The notes: generated by a model not told the origin, from the letters alone. A stretch of DNA of 64,000 nucleotides from UBA1181 sp045600225 (GCA_045600225.1 JAZRXL010000040.1:4401-68400); one strand, 5' to 3'. Positions 1 to 10,536 are shown, numbered from the stretch's first letter. Translations and numbers: made by a program.

Positions 1-3000
1 CATCCATCCTTCCAATGAAGTCACATCCAAGGTTGTCGACTCAGAAATATATTCCATTTCCTTGTCATTTGCAGTTCTTCTATAAATGAATCCAGGAATA
101 TGATTTATGGCATTTGCCGGATCAACAGAAACATTCAACTCCAACTTATCCCCTGGCTGGTAACAAACCGAATTAGAAGATGCAGAAAGGGACAAGCGGA
201 ATGGCTCATTCACATCAAAATGTAATGTGTCATTTGACATGGCTGAAGAACAAATGCTATCATCTGCCACAACAAATATCTTAAACGAATTTCCTGGAAC
301 AAATAGTTCAGGATGTTCTTGTTTAGACAATGTCAACTGAGATTCTGTTGCCTTACCAGCCAACAACAATCGAGTATTATTCAATGTGTCAATTGCATAC
401 CAACTATAACTCTTAATGTAAGCACGAGAAGATTCAGGAGTCACTACTGTCGAGATAACAGCGCTCTCTGTAGAACAAATCTTCTTAACAGGACATGTAA
501 TAGACAATGTGTAATTAATTGCAATATTAGATGTAAACTCATGTTCAACATCCGGACAAATACCATCCGAAGTTACTAATTTGAATGTACCCGTCATGCT
601 TTGCTCTACTGGATAAGCATACGACAAACCAGTACCAATCAAAGGGGTTCCATTCAAAGACCAAGAGTAAGAGGCAATATGATTCACAGCATTTGCAGAA
701 TCAATTGTTGCCATAATATTGAAGTTATTTGACTCTGCAGTCAAACATGAATCTGGCTCATTGAATTTCCAATCATAAGCATTGTATTTTACAGAGATCT
801 CGTTTGACTCATTCTCACTCTTACAAGTCATATCATAAACAGAGACCTTGTAGACTGCAGTATTTCCTGATTTGAAAATAGAAGGATAAGTTGCATCATC
901 AAGAACAACCTTAAATGTCTCGTTCAACTCCGTCAACTCCTTTAATTTATTTCCATTCATATACAAATCAACCTTTTCTATATTCAGCAACGCTGTTGCT
1001 GGAGATATCGTGATTTGCAATTCTTGAGATCTTTGATTCAACAAACATACAGCATTGCTTGCATCCATAAACATAGAGAATCCACCTTCACGGATTTCTA
1101 TACTTATCTCTGACGGAGCAGCATCATGCTCTATTGTCGCACAGACATCTGTTGTTGTTGCAGAGATATAAGCCATCAACTGATTAGCTTTAATTTGAGT
1201 CTTTTCCCCGTTCAACAAATCCAAATTAGTGAATGTCAACTCTTTTGTTGTAGTTACGGTATCCACAGAAGAACCATCAGAGAACTCAACATGCCACTTA
1301 TACGATGTAATCTTCTGATCAATCTTTGCTGCCTCTTCTGCGCTTATCACGTCAGTCTTTACCTTAGCAGTCAAAACCAAAACCTCCGTGTCATAACTCC
1401 TCTCGTTGGTAGATACACAAACAGGATCCTTACTTGAAGTAATAGACATTGTGTAATGCCCATTGTGGATTGAATAAGGAACCTCTATTTGGTCTTGTAA
1501 GAAGCAATATTTATCATCTACATTTACCGGAGTAATCTTAACACTACCCTCAATCACAGAATATGCATTTAGATTGTCAGGCACAAAAGTTTGAGTAGTA
1601 TCATCCACAACTTTCACTGTTCCCGGCACCGAAGACCAATCAAACACCAATGTTGGTTCAGTATAGTTTCTTACCACCTTCACTGTTGCAGAGTTGCAAT
1701 CAACAATACTTGATGCTTCTGGAGCAATATTCAAATTCATCTTTGCATGAGTAACCACATTCTGATAGAATGAGCAACCTCCTTCATCGTTTCCTCTGAA
1801 GATCAAAGAATCCATCTTAGCAAATGGGAAGGTTCCCAAATCTGTTCCATCAGATGCCTTTACTGAAAATTCATTTCCTTCTAAAACTGTCAAGGTTAGA
1901 GTATCCTTAGATACACCTTTAACATCCTTAGTATATATCACAGTACTATCAGAAGCCAACCAAGACATTGTCCACTCATGGTCTGCAACAGTTAAAATTC
2001 TTTCGCCAGGAATTTGAACAACAGTTCCAGGAATATTACAAAATGCAACAGAATCTCTTGGAGCCATCTCTCCTCCGTAAGTATTTCGAATCGTGATATT
2101 CGTAGTCGCTTGGTGGAATGTAAACTCACATTCTGTCAATTCAGAAATCATTCCATCTGCCACTTTACGGATAACATCCTTATCATCGGAAACGATAACA
2201 CGATACGAAACCTCTCCCCAGAAATTAGAATCTTTTGTCGACACAGAGGCTGAGTCTATACTCATCATTTCAGGATGACTTGAATAGTCAATCAAATCAA
2301 CCCACTTTTTCTCAGTTCCAACCGTCTTCTCATATTGGAATATATAAAGAGGATTCTCCAAGTATGTACTGGTTTGGAATGCATGTAAAACGACCTCGTC
2401 GCCAGAGCAAGAAACAGCCTCGCTCTTCAAAGTGTCTCCGTGCATTGTTGCCAACAAACCTGCCTTAGGAATACATACAGAGAAGGTGATATCATCCAAC
2501 AACATATCGTTTCCATCACCCGATTTACCATCATTATAAATAACCACCCACACATAAGGTGTTTTGTCTGCCAACTGAATGAACTCATCAATACGGGTCC
2601 AATCTTTTCCTGCAACAACATCTCCTGTTGTAACGCGACCCAACACATTAGGATCACCAGCATTTGGCAATGTTTTTGCATCATCATTGAACTCTTTCAA
2701 CAAACAAATAGTTAAGTTCACAGGATTCTTAGACTCTGTAGAATCAACATTAGTTGCGTTTCGCACGCTCATACCGAAGTTGAATCGGTCTGCAGGACAC
2801 GACAAAGAAGCTTTTTGTGCATAAATAGCTGCTTTAGAAACATCTGTTTGTCCAGCGTTCACAAACAACATTGCTCCATTTTTGTTTCCTGTATAATCCG
2901 AACATGCAATAAAATCTTTATGATTCTTGTTATGGTCACAGCTATCTGGAGAACTCACAATTGCATAGTAACCATCTTGCAAACGCAAAGATCCATCAGT

Positions 3001-4806
3001 ACACCAAGTATCTTGCATATATTGGCTCAACATTGGATTCTCTGTCAAATACAAGTGTCCGTTAGTTCCCACAAACTGGTTGGCTCCATTTCCGTCTGGA
3101 TTAATAAAGTTAGTTGCCGTAACCACACATCCATTAGGATCAGGAGCGACAAAGTGACGAATTGACATTGTATTCGGAGCAGACATATCTACCGACATCT
3201 TATCCCCTGCACTTGCACGAGCCGAATAGTAATCTCCCTTGTAAACGAAATCACCAGAAGTGAACTTGTCACCACTTGCATTCATCGTTACAGAAGTTGT
3301 ATGATCAACATCAATCTTAGATTGATAAATCGCTTCATCTCTAACATAAACATTCTCAGCCATGAAGAATCCGAATGTTTCGTAGAACAAAGTCTTCATC
3401 TCCAATCCATCACAATATTGTTGGCTTGAACAATCTGGTTTTGGATAGAATAGGCCTTCCGACAAACCATTGTACTCAACCTTGTAGTAATAGTCGTTTT
3501 CTGCCCACACAGGAAGTTGATAAGTACTTTGGTCGTCTATATATACCCATGAAATAGAGTCCTTTGAATAGTACCATTTAAAAACAGGCTTCTCAATATC
3601 CTCTAACATCGCAGTTCCCACCGCCATCAATATGTTTGTATCTTGCAAACAAGAACTAATTGGAAATTTAGATGCGATAAAGAAAGAGCACTCCCTTGAC
3701 TCCACGTCAACGCTTCCAACATAAAGCTCATCTGCATACAAGGAGTATGTAGTAGACTCTGTCGGCGAAACAGCGATGTAAGGTACATTTGTTATACCCA
3801 CCACTTGATTATCAGCATCTCTCCACACATAGGAAGAGGCTCCTGTAAAGTTAGTATATAACGAATCGGAACCACCAAGACATGCATATCCACGCTTAGC
3901 AGACACAGTGAATCCACAATCCGACATAGGGGTCACCTCAACTTTTGCTGAAGCAACTTTCAATCCATCCGCGAAAACAGAAAAATTATAGATTCCTGAT
4001 TTTTTCGGGGTTACAGATATTGAACTGGTTGTAGTTGATCCGTAATCATTCCCTAAATCATCCTTCCAAGAATAGGAAGTGCCACTAGTATAAGTCGTAG
4101 CCAAGTTAATTGCTTTACTCAAGCACACTTTTGTACCAGAGGTTGTCATAAAGAAACCGCAGTCCTCCAATGACGGACTAACTTCAATAGAACTAACAAC
4201 AGTCTCACCTCCCGATTTTGCGACCACTTTCGAAATGAAAGTAACAGGTTTCAATGTTTCCATTGTATAGGAAATGCTTGTCTTATCAGCATATTGGGTC
4301 AACCAAGTAGTATCGGAAGCTGATTTCAAAACGCCCCAAGAGACATTATAAGAAGACAAATCCACATCAACAACGTATAGATTCGCATCAGCACCCAAAC
4401 AAACACTCTCCTCATCAACAGTAATAGCACCCAAAGCGCCACCATCAATCACATAAACAGTCTGATTGGAAGGATCATACCTCATTGCTATCTTGCCATT
4501 CGCCTCGCCAGAAGTTTGGATCTTCATCTTGGTAGGATCAGAAGCATACACATAATTCTTAGAGAACATACTACTTTGAGAGTAGTCAACATTAAGAATT
4601 GTAACATCTCCGAACATCACTGTTCCATTAAACCCATTTGCATCGATTGTCACATAACGACCTGACACTTCAAGTGTAGCTGAACCATTCCATCTATCAC
4701 CCACCTCACAAGTCATAGAAGAAACAGCACAAACATTAAAAACAAAAGAAACAACAGCTAAAAAGGTTCCTTTTATCCAATTATTTTTCACTAAAGTGTC
4801 TTTCAT
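1..4806 (-). CDS. Giant secreted multi-domain surface protein, C-terminal part outside the window
   Basis: The frame is open from the ATG at 4804-4806 to the left edge, about 1602 residues with no stop seen in the lines I checked, so the gene continues beyond the window. The N-terminus is a signal peptide (basic start MKDTLVKNNWIKG, then a hydrophobic stretch ending near CAVSS). After it come many beta-rich segments rich in Ser, Thr, Asp and Val, with spaced cysteines and phrases such as SYSWKDD and SYVWRDAD, typical of Ig-like or PKD-like domains in Bacteroidota adhesins. The sorting domain expected at the C-terminus is not visible. A -7 box lies about 105 bases upstream. Role as a cell-surface or T9SS-exported adhesin is inferred; no catalytic motif seen. 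Confidence 0.8.
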   Translation of the reverse strand, partial: MKDTLVKNNWIKGTFLAVVSFVFNVCAVSSMTCEVGDRWNGSATLEVSGRYVTIDANGFNGTVMFGDVTILNVDYSQSSMFSKNYVYASDPTKMKIQTSGEANGKIAMRYDPSNQTVYVIDGGALGAITVDEESVCLGADANLYVVDVDLSSYNVSWGVLKSASDTTWLTQYADKTSISYTMETLKPVTFISKVVAKSGGETVVSSIEVSPSLEDCGFFMTTSGTKVCLSKAINLATTYTSGTSYSWKDDLGNDYGSTTTSSISVTPKKSGIYNFSVFADGLKVASAKVEVTPMSDCGFTVSAKRGYACLGGSDSLYTNFTGASSYVWRDADNQVVGITNVPYIAVSPTESTTYSLYADELYVGSVDVESRECSFFIASKFPISSCLQDTNILMAVGTAMLEDIEKPVFKWYYSKDSISWVYIDDQSTYQLPVWAENDYYYKVEYNGLSEGLFYPKPDCSSQQYCDGLEMKTLFYETFGFFMAENVYVRDEAIYQSKIDVDHTTSVTMNASGDKFTSGDFVYKGDYYSARASAGDKMSVDMSAPNTMSIRHFVAPDPNGCVVTATNFINPDGNGANQFVGTNGHLYLTENPMLSQYMQDTWCTDGSLRLQDGYYAIVSSPDSCDHNKNHKDFIACSDYTGNKNGAMLFVNAGQTDVSKAAIYAQKASLSCPADRFNFGMSVRNATNVDSTESKNPVNLTICLLKEFNDDAKTLPNAGDPNVLGRVTTGDVVAGKDWTRIDEFIQLADKTPYVWVVIYNDGKSGDGNDMLLDDITFSVCIPKAGLLATMHGDTLKSEAVSCSGDEVVLHAFQTSTYLENPLYIFQYEKTVGTEKKWVDLIDYSSHPEMMSIDSASVSTKDSNFWGEVSYRVIVSDDKDVIRKVADGMISELTECEFTFHQATTNITIRNTYGGEMAPRDSVAFCNIPGTVVQIPGERILTVADHEWTMSWLASDSTVIYTKDVKGVSKDTLTLTVLEGNEFSVKASDGTDLGTFPFAKMDSLIFRGNDEGGCSFYQNVVTHAKMNLNIAPEASSIVDCNSATVKVVRNYTEPTLVFDWSSVPGTVKVVDDTTQTFVPDNLNAYSVIEGSVKITPVNVDDKYCFLQDQIEVPYSIHNGHYTMSITSSKDPVCVSTNERSYDTEVLVLTAKVKTDVISAEEAAKIDQKITSYKWHVEFSDGSSVDTVTTTKELTFTNLDLLNGEKTQIKANQLMAYISATTTDVCATIEHDAAPSEISIEIREGGFSMFMDASNAVCLLNQRSQELQITISPATALLNIEKVDLYMNGNKLKELTELNETFKVVLDDATYPSIFKSGNTAVYKVSVYDMTCKSENESNEISVKYNAYDWKFNEPDSCLTAESNNFNIMATIDSANAVNHIASYSWSLNGTPLIGTGLSYAYPVEQSMTGTFKLVTSDGICPDVEHEFTSNIAINYTLSITCPVKKICSTESAVISTVVTPESSRAYIKSYSWYAIDTLNNTRLLLAGKATESQLTLSKQEHPELFVPGNSFKIFVVADDSICSSAMSNDTLHFDVNEPFRLSLSASSNSVCYQPGDKLELNVSVDPANAINHIPGFIYRRTANDKEMEYISESTTLDVTSLEGWM

Positions 4807-4910
4807 AACGTCGTAACAACTTAACTCTTAATACTTAGTCTCAAATTATTATGTAATAAAAATGGTCGATGCCAACATTCTTTGTGAGCACACTACGCAC
4901 AAAAAACGAG

Positions 4911-4918
4911 CAAATATA
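4911..4918 (-). promoter_or_regulatory. Probable -7 box of the giant surface gene
   Basis: Read on the minus strand this is TATATTTG, a perfect match to the Bacteroidota -7 consensus TAnnTTTG. It implies an untranslated leader of about 100 bases before the ATG at 4806. I did not find a clear TTTG at the expected upstream distance. Confidence 0.55.
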
Positions 4919-4981
4919 AGAAAACCTAGTAAAAAAAGGAAGAATATATTAAAAAAAACTAAAACTAAGAATCTATTTTTT

Positions 4982-6814
4982 TTAGAAAGATTGCATTGAG
5001 TACAATTTTCGATATAAACCATCTTTCTTCAGAAGCTCATCATGAGTTCCTCTTTCCACAATCTCTCCTTCATGCAAAACGCAAATTTCATCAGCATTCT
5101 TGATTGTAGACAAACGATGGGCAATCACAATAGTTGTTCTTGATTTCATCAAATTCTCCAAAGCTTCTTGCACCAGCTTTTCCGATTCCGTATCCAACGC
5201 AGAGGTTGCCTCATCCAAAATTAAAATTGGTGGATTTTTCAAAATAGCCCTAGCTATACTTAATCGTTGACGTTGTCCTCCCGACAAACGACCACCTCTA
5301 TCGCCAATATTCGTTTGGTAGCCATCTTCCATTGCCACAATAAACTCATGGGCATTAGCAATCTTTGCCGCTTCAATCACTTGTTCCTCTGTAGCATTTT
5401 CAACTCCAAATGTAATGTTATTAAATACGGTATCGTTAAACAGAATCGCCTCCTGATTCACATTACCCATGTAGGATCTTAAATCGTGCAAAGTCATATT
5501 CTTCACATTGACACCATCAATGGTAATCTCTCCTTCGTTCACATCATAGAAGCGAGGCAATAAATCGACCATTGTTGATTTTCCCGATCCTGATTGACCA
5601 ACCAATGCCACCATCTTTCCCTTCTCTATGGTTAAGTCAATGTTTCTCAACACCCAATTATCCTCGTATTTGAAAGATACATTTTTATATTCAATCTTGT
5701 TTTCAAAAGGTTTGGGTGCCACAGGATTCTTAACCTCTTTTAAAGGGTTCACTGCTGTCAACACCATGTCTATACGATCCAAAGAGGCCTTACCTTTTTG
5801 AATGCTATACATCGCTTTGGAAAGTTCTTTAGCCGGATTAATAATACTATAAAATATAACTAAATAGTATATGAATTCAGCAGCAGACAACGAGCTGTTA
5901 TCATTTAGAATGAGCATACCACCAAAGAACAAGACTACCGCAATGGTTGCTGTACCCAAGAATTCACTCATCGGGTGTGCTAACATATAGCGACGGTTCA
6001 CCTTTGTTGTTGTCCTTCTCAAATTATCGTTTAAATGATGGAAATTCTTTCCTACCGATTTTTCTGCATTGAACGCTTTAATTACTCTCAAGCCCCCCAA
6101 TGTCTCCTCTATTTGAGATAACAGTTGGCCAGATTGTTCTTGTGCTGTTTTCGACTGTCTCTTCAACGACTTACCCACTCTACCCATAACAAAGCCGGCG
6201 AATGGAAGCACAGCCAACACAAAAAGAGTGAGTTTCCAACTTAACAATAAGAGAATACATAGATAGATAACAATCATAATTGGGTTTTTGGACAACAATT
6301 CGATGGAACTCATAATAGAAGCTTCCACCTCATTCACATCCCCCATCATACGGGCCATAATATCGCCCTTCTTCTGTCTACTGAAGAACCCTAAATTCAG
6401 ATCAACCACCTTCTCATAGAGTTGGTTACGCATATCGCGCACCAACCCTGTTCGAAGAGGTATGATAAAATAACTTGCCAAATAGGCAACTCCTGTTTTC
6501 AAAAATGTCGTAAACACCAAGAAGAAAGCCAAAAGCATCAATGTGCTTAAAGCTCCATGAACCTCAATATAATTTGCCACCCAACAATAGGCATTGTTCT
6601 TTATCACATCAAAGTTCCAAGAGAATGGCAAATAGGTATATGTAACACTTTTCGTCTTAAACAAGATCTCCAAAATTGGAACGATCAAAGCAAAAGAGAA
6701 AAGGCTAAATATGGTTGATAAAATGTTGCATAGAACATTTAGAATGACATTCTTCTTATAAGGTCCTACAAACCTTTTTATCAACCTAATGAACTGAGGT
6801 TCCGAAATATTCAT
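4982..6814 (-). CDS. MsbA-like ABC exporter (membrane and ATPase domains fused)
   Basis: 610 residues, the usual length of a half-size type IV ABC exporter working as homodimer. The first 330 residues hold about six membrane helices; the nucleotide-binding domain follows with Walker A GQSGSGKST (about 406-414), signature LSGGQ (about 510), Walker B ILILDEATSALD with the catalytic Glu (about 535) and the H-loop His (about 566). All catalytic residues are intact, unlike the pair at 34229-37794. It starts 10 bases after the end of purB on the same strand, so the two are probably co-transcribed. Family members flip lipid A core or export lipophilic compounds across the inner membrane; which substrate applies here cannot be read from sequence. 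Confidence 0.88.
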   Translation of the reverse strand: MNISEPQFIRLIKRFVGPYKKNVILNVLCNILSTIFSLFSFALIVPILEILFKTKSVTYTYLPFSWNFDVIKNNAYCWVANYIEVHGALSTLMLLAFFLVFTTFLKTGVAYLASYFIIPLRTGLVRDMRNQLYEKVVDLNLGFFSRQKKGDIMARMMGDVNEVEASIMSSIELLSKNPIMIVIYLCILLLLSWKLTLFVLAVLPFAGFVMGRVGKSLKRQSKTAQEQSGQLLSQIEETLGGLRVIKAFNAEKSVGKNFHHLNDNLRRTTTKVNRRYMLAHPMSEFLGTATIAVVLFFGGMLILNDNSSLSAAEFIYYLVIFYSIINPAKELSKAMYSIQKGKASLDRIDMVLTAVNPLKEVKNPVAPKPFENKIEYKNVSFKYEDNWVLRNIDLTIEKGKMVALVGQSGSGKSTMVDLLPRFYDVNEGEITIDGVNVKNMTLHDLRSYMGNVNQEAILFNDTVFNNITFGVENATEEQVIEAAKIANAHEFIVAMEDGYQTNIGDRGGRLSGGQRQRLSIARAILKNPPILILDEATSALDTESEKLVQEALENLMKSRTTIVIAHRLSTIKNADEICVLHEGEIVERGTHDELLKKDGLYRKLYSMQSF

Positions 6815-6824
6815 TCGTATGGTA

Positions 6825-8168
6825 TTACATTCCTGTATAATTGTGAGGAGTAATTGCTCTCAACTCGTTCTTTACAGACTCGCTTACATTCAAAGTCTCG
6901 ATGAAATCCTTGATCGACTTCTCTGTGATACCTTCATTGGTACGGGTCAACGCCTTCAATGTCTCGTACGGATTTGGATAACCTTCGCGACGAAGAATGG
7001 TTTGAATACCCTCGGCTACTACAGCCCAACACTTATCCAAATCATTATACAAAGCCTTTTCATTCAACAACAGCTTGCCAATTCCCTTCAAAGAGCTTTG
7101 GATAGCAATGATGATATGTGAGAACGGAACACCAACGTTACGCAAAACGGTTGAATCGGTCAAGTCGCGTTGCAAACGAGAGATCGGCAACTTGATTGAC
7201 AAGTGTTGAAGGATTGCACTTGCAATACCCAAGTTTCCTTCTGCATTCTCGAAATCGATAGGATTCACCTTATGAGGCATAGCGGAAGAGCCCACCTCGC
7301 CGGCCTTGATCTTCTGTTTGAAATACTCCATAGAGATGTATTGCCAGAAGTCGCGGTTCATATCGATCATGATCGTATTGATACGGGTCAAGCAATCGAA
7401 GATAGCACCCAAATTATCGTAGTTGGAAATTTGAGTCGTCCACTGCTCTCTTTGCAAACCAAGGATATCATTTACGAAATGGTTACCAAATGCCTTCCAA
7501 TCGTTTTGAGGGTATGCCACGTGATGTGCATTGAAGTTACCCGTTGCACCACCAAACTTAGCCGGCAACTGCATCTGCTTCAACTGGTTCAACTGAACAG
7601 TCAGACGGTTGACGAAGACCATGATCTCCTTACCCAAACGGGTTGGAGATGCTGGTTGACCATGTGTCTTGGCCAACATGGCAATATCCTTCCACTCGTC
7701 TGCACGAGCCTGCAATTCGCTGATCAACTTCTCCAAATTAGGAACGTACACATTCTTGATAGCCTCCTTAATAGAATAAGGGATGGAAGTGTTGTTGATA
7801 TCCTGAGAAGTCAATCCGAAGTGGATGAACTCCTTGAACTGCTGAAGGTTCAAGGCATCAAACTTTTCCTTGATGAAATACTCGACTGCCTTCACATCGT
7901 GATTAGTCACCTTCTCGATGTCCTTAATCTTTTGAGCATCTTCCAAAGAGAAGTTCTTGTAGATCTCTCTCAAAGCGGCGAACTTCGAAGAATCAAAATC
8001 CTTCAAGTTAGGGAGAGGCAAGTCGCACAATGCGATGAAATACTCTACCTCAACCAGCACCCTGTAACGGATAAGTGCGAATTCTGAAAAATACTCGGCC
8101 AAAGCCTCCGATTTGCTTCTGTATCTTCCGTCTACCGGAGAGATGGCAGTCAATGCATTCAATTCCAT
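6825..8168 (-). CDS. purB: Adenylosuccinate lyase
   Basis: 447 residues. It cleaves adenylosuccinate to AMP and fumarate, and SAICAR to AICAR and fumarate, in purine synthesis. The fumarase/aspartase superfamily signature GSSAMPHKVNPIDFENAEGN (around 292-311) is complete, and the first residues MELNALTAISPVDGRY are typical of the long PurB subfamily found in E. coli. Other superfamily landmarks, such as KTHGQPASPT, are present. The ATG at 8168 is the natural start. It is the first gene of a two-gene unit with the ABC exporter downstream; the upstream gene at 8324 is separated by a terminator. Confidence 0.96.
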   Translation of the reverse strand: MELNALTAISPVDGRYRSKSEALAEYFSEFALIRYRVLVEVEYFIALCDLPLPNLKDFDSSKFAALREIYKNFSLEDAQKIKDIEKVTNHDVKAVEYFIKEKFDALNLQQFKEFIHFGLTSQDINNTSIPYSIKEAIKNVYVPNLEKLISELQARADEWKDIAMLAKTHGQPASPTRLGKEIMVFVNRLTVQLNQLKQMQLPAKFGGATGNFNAHHVAYPQNDWKAFGNHFVNDILGLQREQWTTQISNYDNLGAIFDCLTRINTIMIDMNRDFWQYISMEYFKQKIKAGEVGSSAMPHKVNPIDFENAEGNLGIASAILQHLSIKLPISRLQRDLTDSTVLRNVGVPFSHIIIAIQSSLKGIGKLLLNEKALYNDLDKCWAVVAEGIQTILRREGYPNPYETLKALTRTNEGITEKSIKDFIETLNVSESVKNELRAITPHNYTGM

Positions 8169-8237
8169 ACTTATTATGTATTCTTTTTTAATTATTTTCT
8201 AATTGAAAGGGCAAATTTACAAAATCATTTGCAAAAA

Positions 8238-8277
8238 GCAAAAAAAGTGGACCATCCACAAAACGGTGGACCACTTT
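8238..8277 (-). terminator. Intrinsic terminator after the FISUMP/zipper gene
   Basis: On the minus strand a hairpin with outer arms AAAGTGG / CCACTTT (8271-8277 and 8244-8250), with further inner pairing, runs into a T-run. It separates the secreted-protein gene ending at 8324 from purB. Confidence 0.75.
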
Positions 8278-8323
8278 AGAAGTTGTCTAGAAGTTCACAA
8301 AAAAAACTTCTTATTTGACTTTC

Positions 8324-10042
8324 CTATTTGTCAAGAACAGCACGAATACTCAAGCCATAGTATCTCATATTGTGTACAATTTGAGCGTAATGACCTGCAG
8401 AACCTGGTTGCAACTTCATACTGCCTGCAACAATGGTACTCTCTTCCGACATGTCATTGGCCCAATAATATCCATATACTCCTACATAGTTATTGGTCGA
8501 AGTAGTACCAGTCATAGATGAACCTGCAGGGAAATATAACTTATTTCCGTTAGGTCCTACTGCAATATAAAGGTGGTTTGTTTCATCTCTTTCCCAAGTA
8601 CACTCTTTTATCAACTCTTCAAAGTCAGCAATAGAAGGCATGTGCCACTGACCACCCATCTTTACTCGTGCCACATCATCCGTCAAAGACAAGGATGTTT
8701 TCTTGTCAGACGAATTATATTTGCTATATTCTCCCTTTGCTGAATCGTAAGAGTAAGCATAGTTTGATCGAGAGAAATCTGCATCTTTATCTTTTCCCGT
8801 ATTGGTAGTTTCTCCCCATGAGAAATACTCTCCGTAGTCAGATGGCGAACTTGCACCTATATTCGCAGTTGCCCACTTCTTTCCACTTTTCAATCCTAGA
8901 TCCACATACGCGTAACCATTGTAACGGCATGCGTTTGATGCATCGTCAATCTCTGCCTGAAGCCTTTCGTTCTCTGATTTCAACTTTGCATTTTCATCAG
9001 TCAAACTCTCGTTCTTTGTTTTTAGTTCCGAGCCCTCCGATTTCAACTGCTCATTTTCACTAGTCAAACTCTCATTCTTTGTTTTCAATTCTGAGTTCTC
9101 CGATTTCAACTTTGTATTTTCACTAGTCAGACTCTCATTTTTTGTTTTTAGTTCCGAGTTCTCTGGCTTCAATTGGTCATTCTCTGCTGTCAACGTAGAA
9201 ATTTGCTTCTCGTATTCTGATTTGATCTGCTCGACTTCAGCAGATGATGTGCAATCATCATTTCCATACAGATCTTTTTCTGAAAATACCGGACGAACCA
9301 TCATACCTATGTATTCCCAACCTTTCGTATCGTCAACTCCAGAAAACAAGCCTTTTGTCGTATATGAGTACGCAATATTTAAAGCATAACATTGGGTTGA
9401 TGTCCAGTACATTCCGCATGGGAATTCGTCATAGTGTTTAATTTTAGGATTTTCTTCATCATCTTGTGGGGTATAAAAAGGGAAGAAGATAGAATTTCCG
9501 TTGATTTTAGATGTGTACAAGAATCCAGAAACCGATGACCCGTTGTAATTTTCGATCCACTCTTCAACACAATTATACATCAACTCTTCAAACTCTTCCT
9601 TCGTAGGCATTCTCCATGGTTTATCCAACGCACGTCTTGCATGATCACTCTTTCCTACCAATATTCCATTCTCAATATTAGGTTCGCCATGTGTTGAACA
9701 ATAGTTAGCCTTATTGAACTTTCCTTCATGCGCCCAATTTTCTCCCCAAGCATACAATGTTCCTTTTTCGTAAGGACGAGAGGCCCACAGGTTACTAACT
9801 GCCCACTTCACACTTAATCCTAAATCCACATACCCCCATTGATCCAAGACAAATCCATTAGAGTCTTTACGCGGAACAAATCCTGTATAACTTGAACCTT
9901 CTTCGTAGGTAACACGTTTTACATTTTCCACAGAGAAAGTGACCTTCGTATTGTCAGAATTCTCTACTACCATCTGCGTATTAGCGGCAAACGCATTTAC
10001 CAATGCAAATATCGCCAACACCGACATCACAATTTTTTTCAT
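8324..10042 (-). CDS. Secreted protein: FISUMP-like domain, leucine-heptad rod, second FISUMP-like domain
   Basis: 572 residues with signal peptide (MKKIVMSVLAIFALVNAFA). Two related globular domains, near 65-260 and 378-572, each open with YVDLGL..KWA..N and contain a [WR]xMP[ST]..[DE]FEEL motif; this resembles the Fibrobacter-succinogenes-major-paralogous (FISUMP/DUF1566-like) proteins common in Bacteroidales. Between them lies a coiled coil made of four 21-residue repeats with Leu every seventh residue. The tail IRAVLDK is the usual end of such a module; no separate sorting domain is seen. It lies 20 bases after the 157-residue gene in one operon, behind an FNR-type box. Function unknown; surface or periplasmic binding role is inferred. 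Confidence 0.8.
   Translation of the reverse strand: MKKIVMSVLAIFALVNAFAANTQMVVENSDNTKVTFSVENVKRVTYEEGSSYTGFVPRKDSNGFVLDQWGYVDLGLSVKWAVSNLWASRPYEKGTLYAWGENWAHEGKFNKANYCSTHGEPNIENGILVGKSDHARRALDKPWRMPTKEEFEELMYNCVEEWIENYNGSSVSGFLYTSKINGNSIFFPFYTPQDDEENPKIKHYDEFPCGMYWTSTQCYALNIAYSYTTKGLFSGVDDTKGWEYIGMMVRPVFSEKDLYGNDDCTSSAEVEQIKSEYEKQISTLTAENDQLKPENSELKTKNESLTSENTKLKSENSELKTKNESLTSENEQLKSEGSELKTKNESLTDENAKLKSENERLQAEIDDASNACRYNGYAYVDLGLKSGKKWATANIGASSPSDYGEYFSWGETTNTGKDKDADFSRSNYAYSYDSAKGEYSKYNSSDKKTSLSLTDDVARVKMGGQWHMPSIADFEELIKECTWERDETNHLYIAVGPNGNKLYFPAGSSMTGTTSTNNYVGVYGYYWANDMSEESTIVAGSMKLQPGSAGHYAQIVHNMRYYGLSIRAVLDK
8942..9193 (-). repeat. Four in-frame 63-base repeats encoding a leucine-heptad rod
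   Basis: Four consecutive 21-residue units of three heptads each, for example LTSENTKLKSENSELKTKNE plus one residue. Leu occupies the same heptad position throughout and the rest is Glu, Lys, Ser and Asn, as expected for a parallel coiled coil. The DNA copies are close to identical, so copy number may vary between strains. Confidence 0.85.
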
Positions 10043-10062
10043 TATCTTATCTTTTAATTTTA

Positions 10063-10536
10063 TTATTTACGAACGATTTTGAATGATAGAGTACCTATAG
10101 TCAAAACATAGACTCCCTTAGCCGATGGCAATTGTAGTGTTGCTTCTCCTTCTGCGTTTGCCTCTACCAATGCCAACGTAATTCCATTCACACTGAACAA
10201 TGCGATCTTCTCCGACGCTTTTACATTTTTTATATTCACAATGTCTTCTTCCACATAAAACAAAACAGGGGCATCGCCAGAAACAATTTCCGACTTCACT
10301 GATCCTTGTGTTTCTTCTGTGAAACGATACTCCTTCACATCTGCAAAGGCATAAGATGTAGATGACTTCCCATTCACAACAAGTTGTGACTCATTGTAGG
10401 TAATCACAGGTTTTTCCGACAAGGCGAAATCAATTGTCTTGCCAGACTTTAACTCAATCGTCATGTATGTTGTAGCCTGACTAGCCGACAAACATCCACC
10501 CAAAAGAGTTAAAGCTAATAAATGTTTGAAATTCAT
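10063..10536 (-). CDS. Small secreted protein with T9SS type A-like tail
   Basis: 157 residues. Signal peptide MNFKHLLALTLLGGCLSASQA, then a short beta-rich domain (TYMTIELKSGKTIDFAL...) and a C-terminal segment of about 70 residues (IALFSVNGITLALVEAN... GVYVLTIGTLSFKIVRK) with the pattern of a type A sorting domain: a beta sandwich ending in G.Y......KI...K. The N-terminal TYMTIELKSGKTIDF..SEKP resembles the start of the mature 572-residue neighbour (TQMVVENSDNTKVTFSVENVKRV). It is the first gene of the two-gene operon read from the promoter at 10580-10587. Export across the outer membrane by T9SS is inferred; the secretion machinery is not in this window. Confidence 0.75.
   Translation of the reverse strand: MNFKHLLALTLLGGCLSASQATTYMTIELKSGKTIDFALSEKPVITYNESQLVVNGKSSTSYAFADVKEYRFTEETQGSVKSEIVSGDAPVLFYVEEDIVNIKNVKASEKIALFSVNGITLALVEANAEGEATLQLPSAKGVYVLTIGTLSFKIVRK

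Noticed and set aside
7203..8087. 294-codon frame opposite purB
   Set aside because: Antisense shadow of a well-conserved gene, no independent signals.
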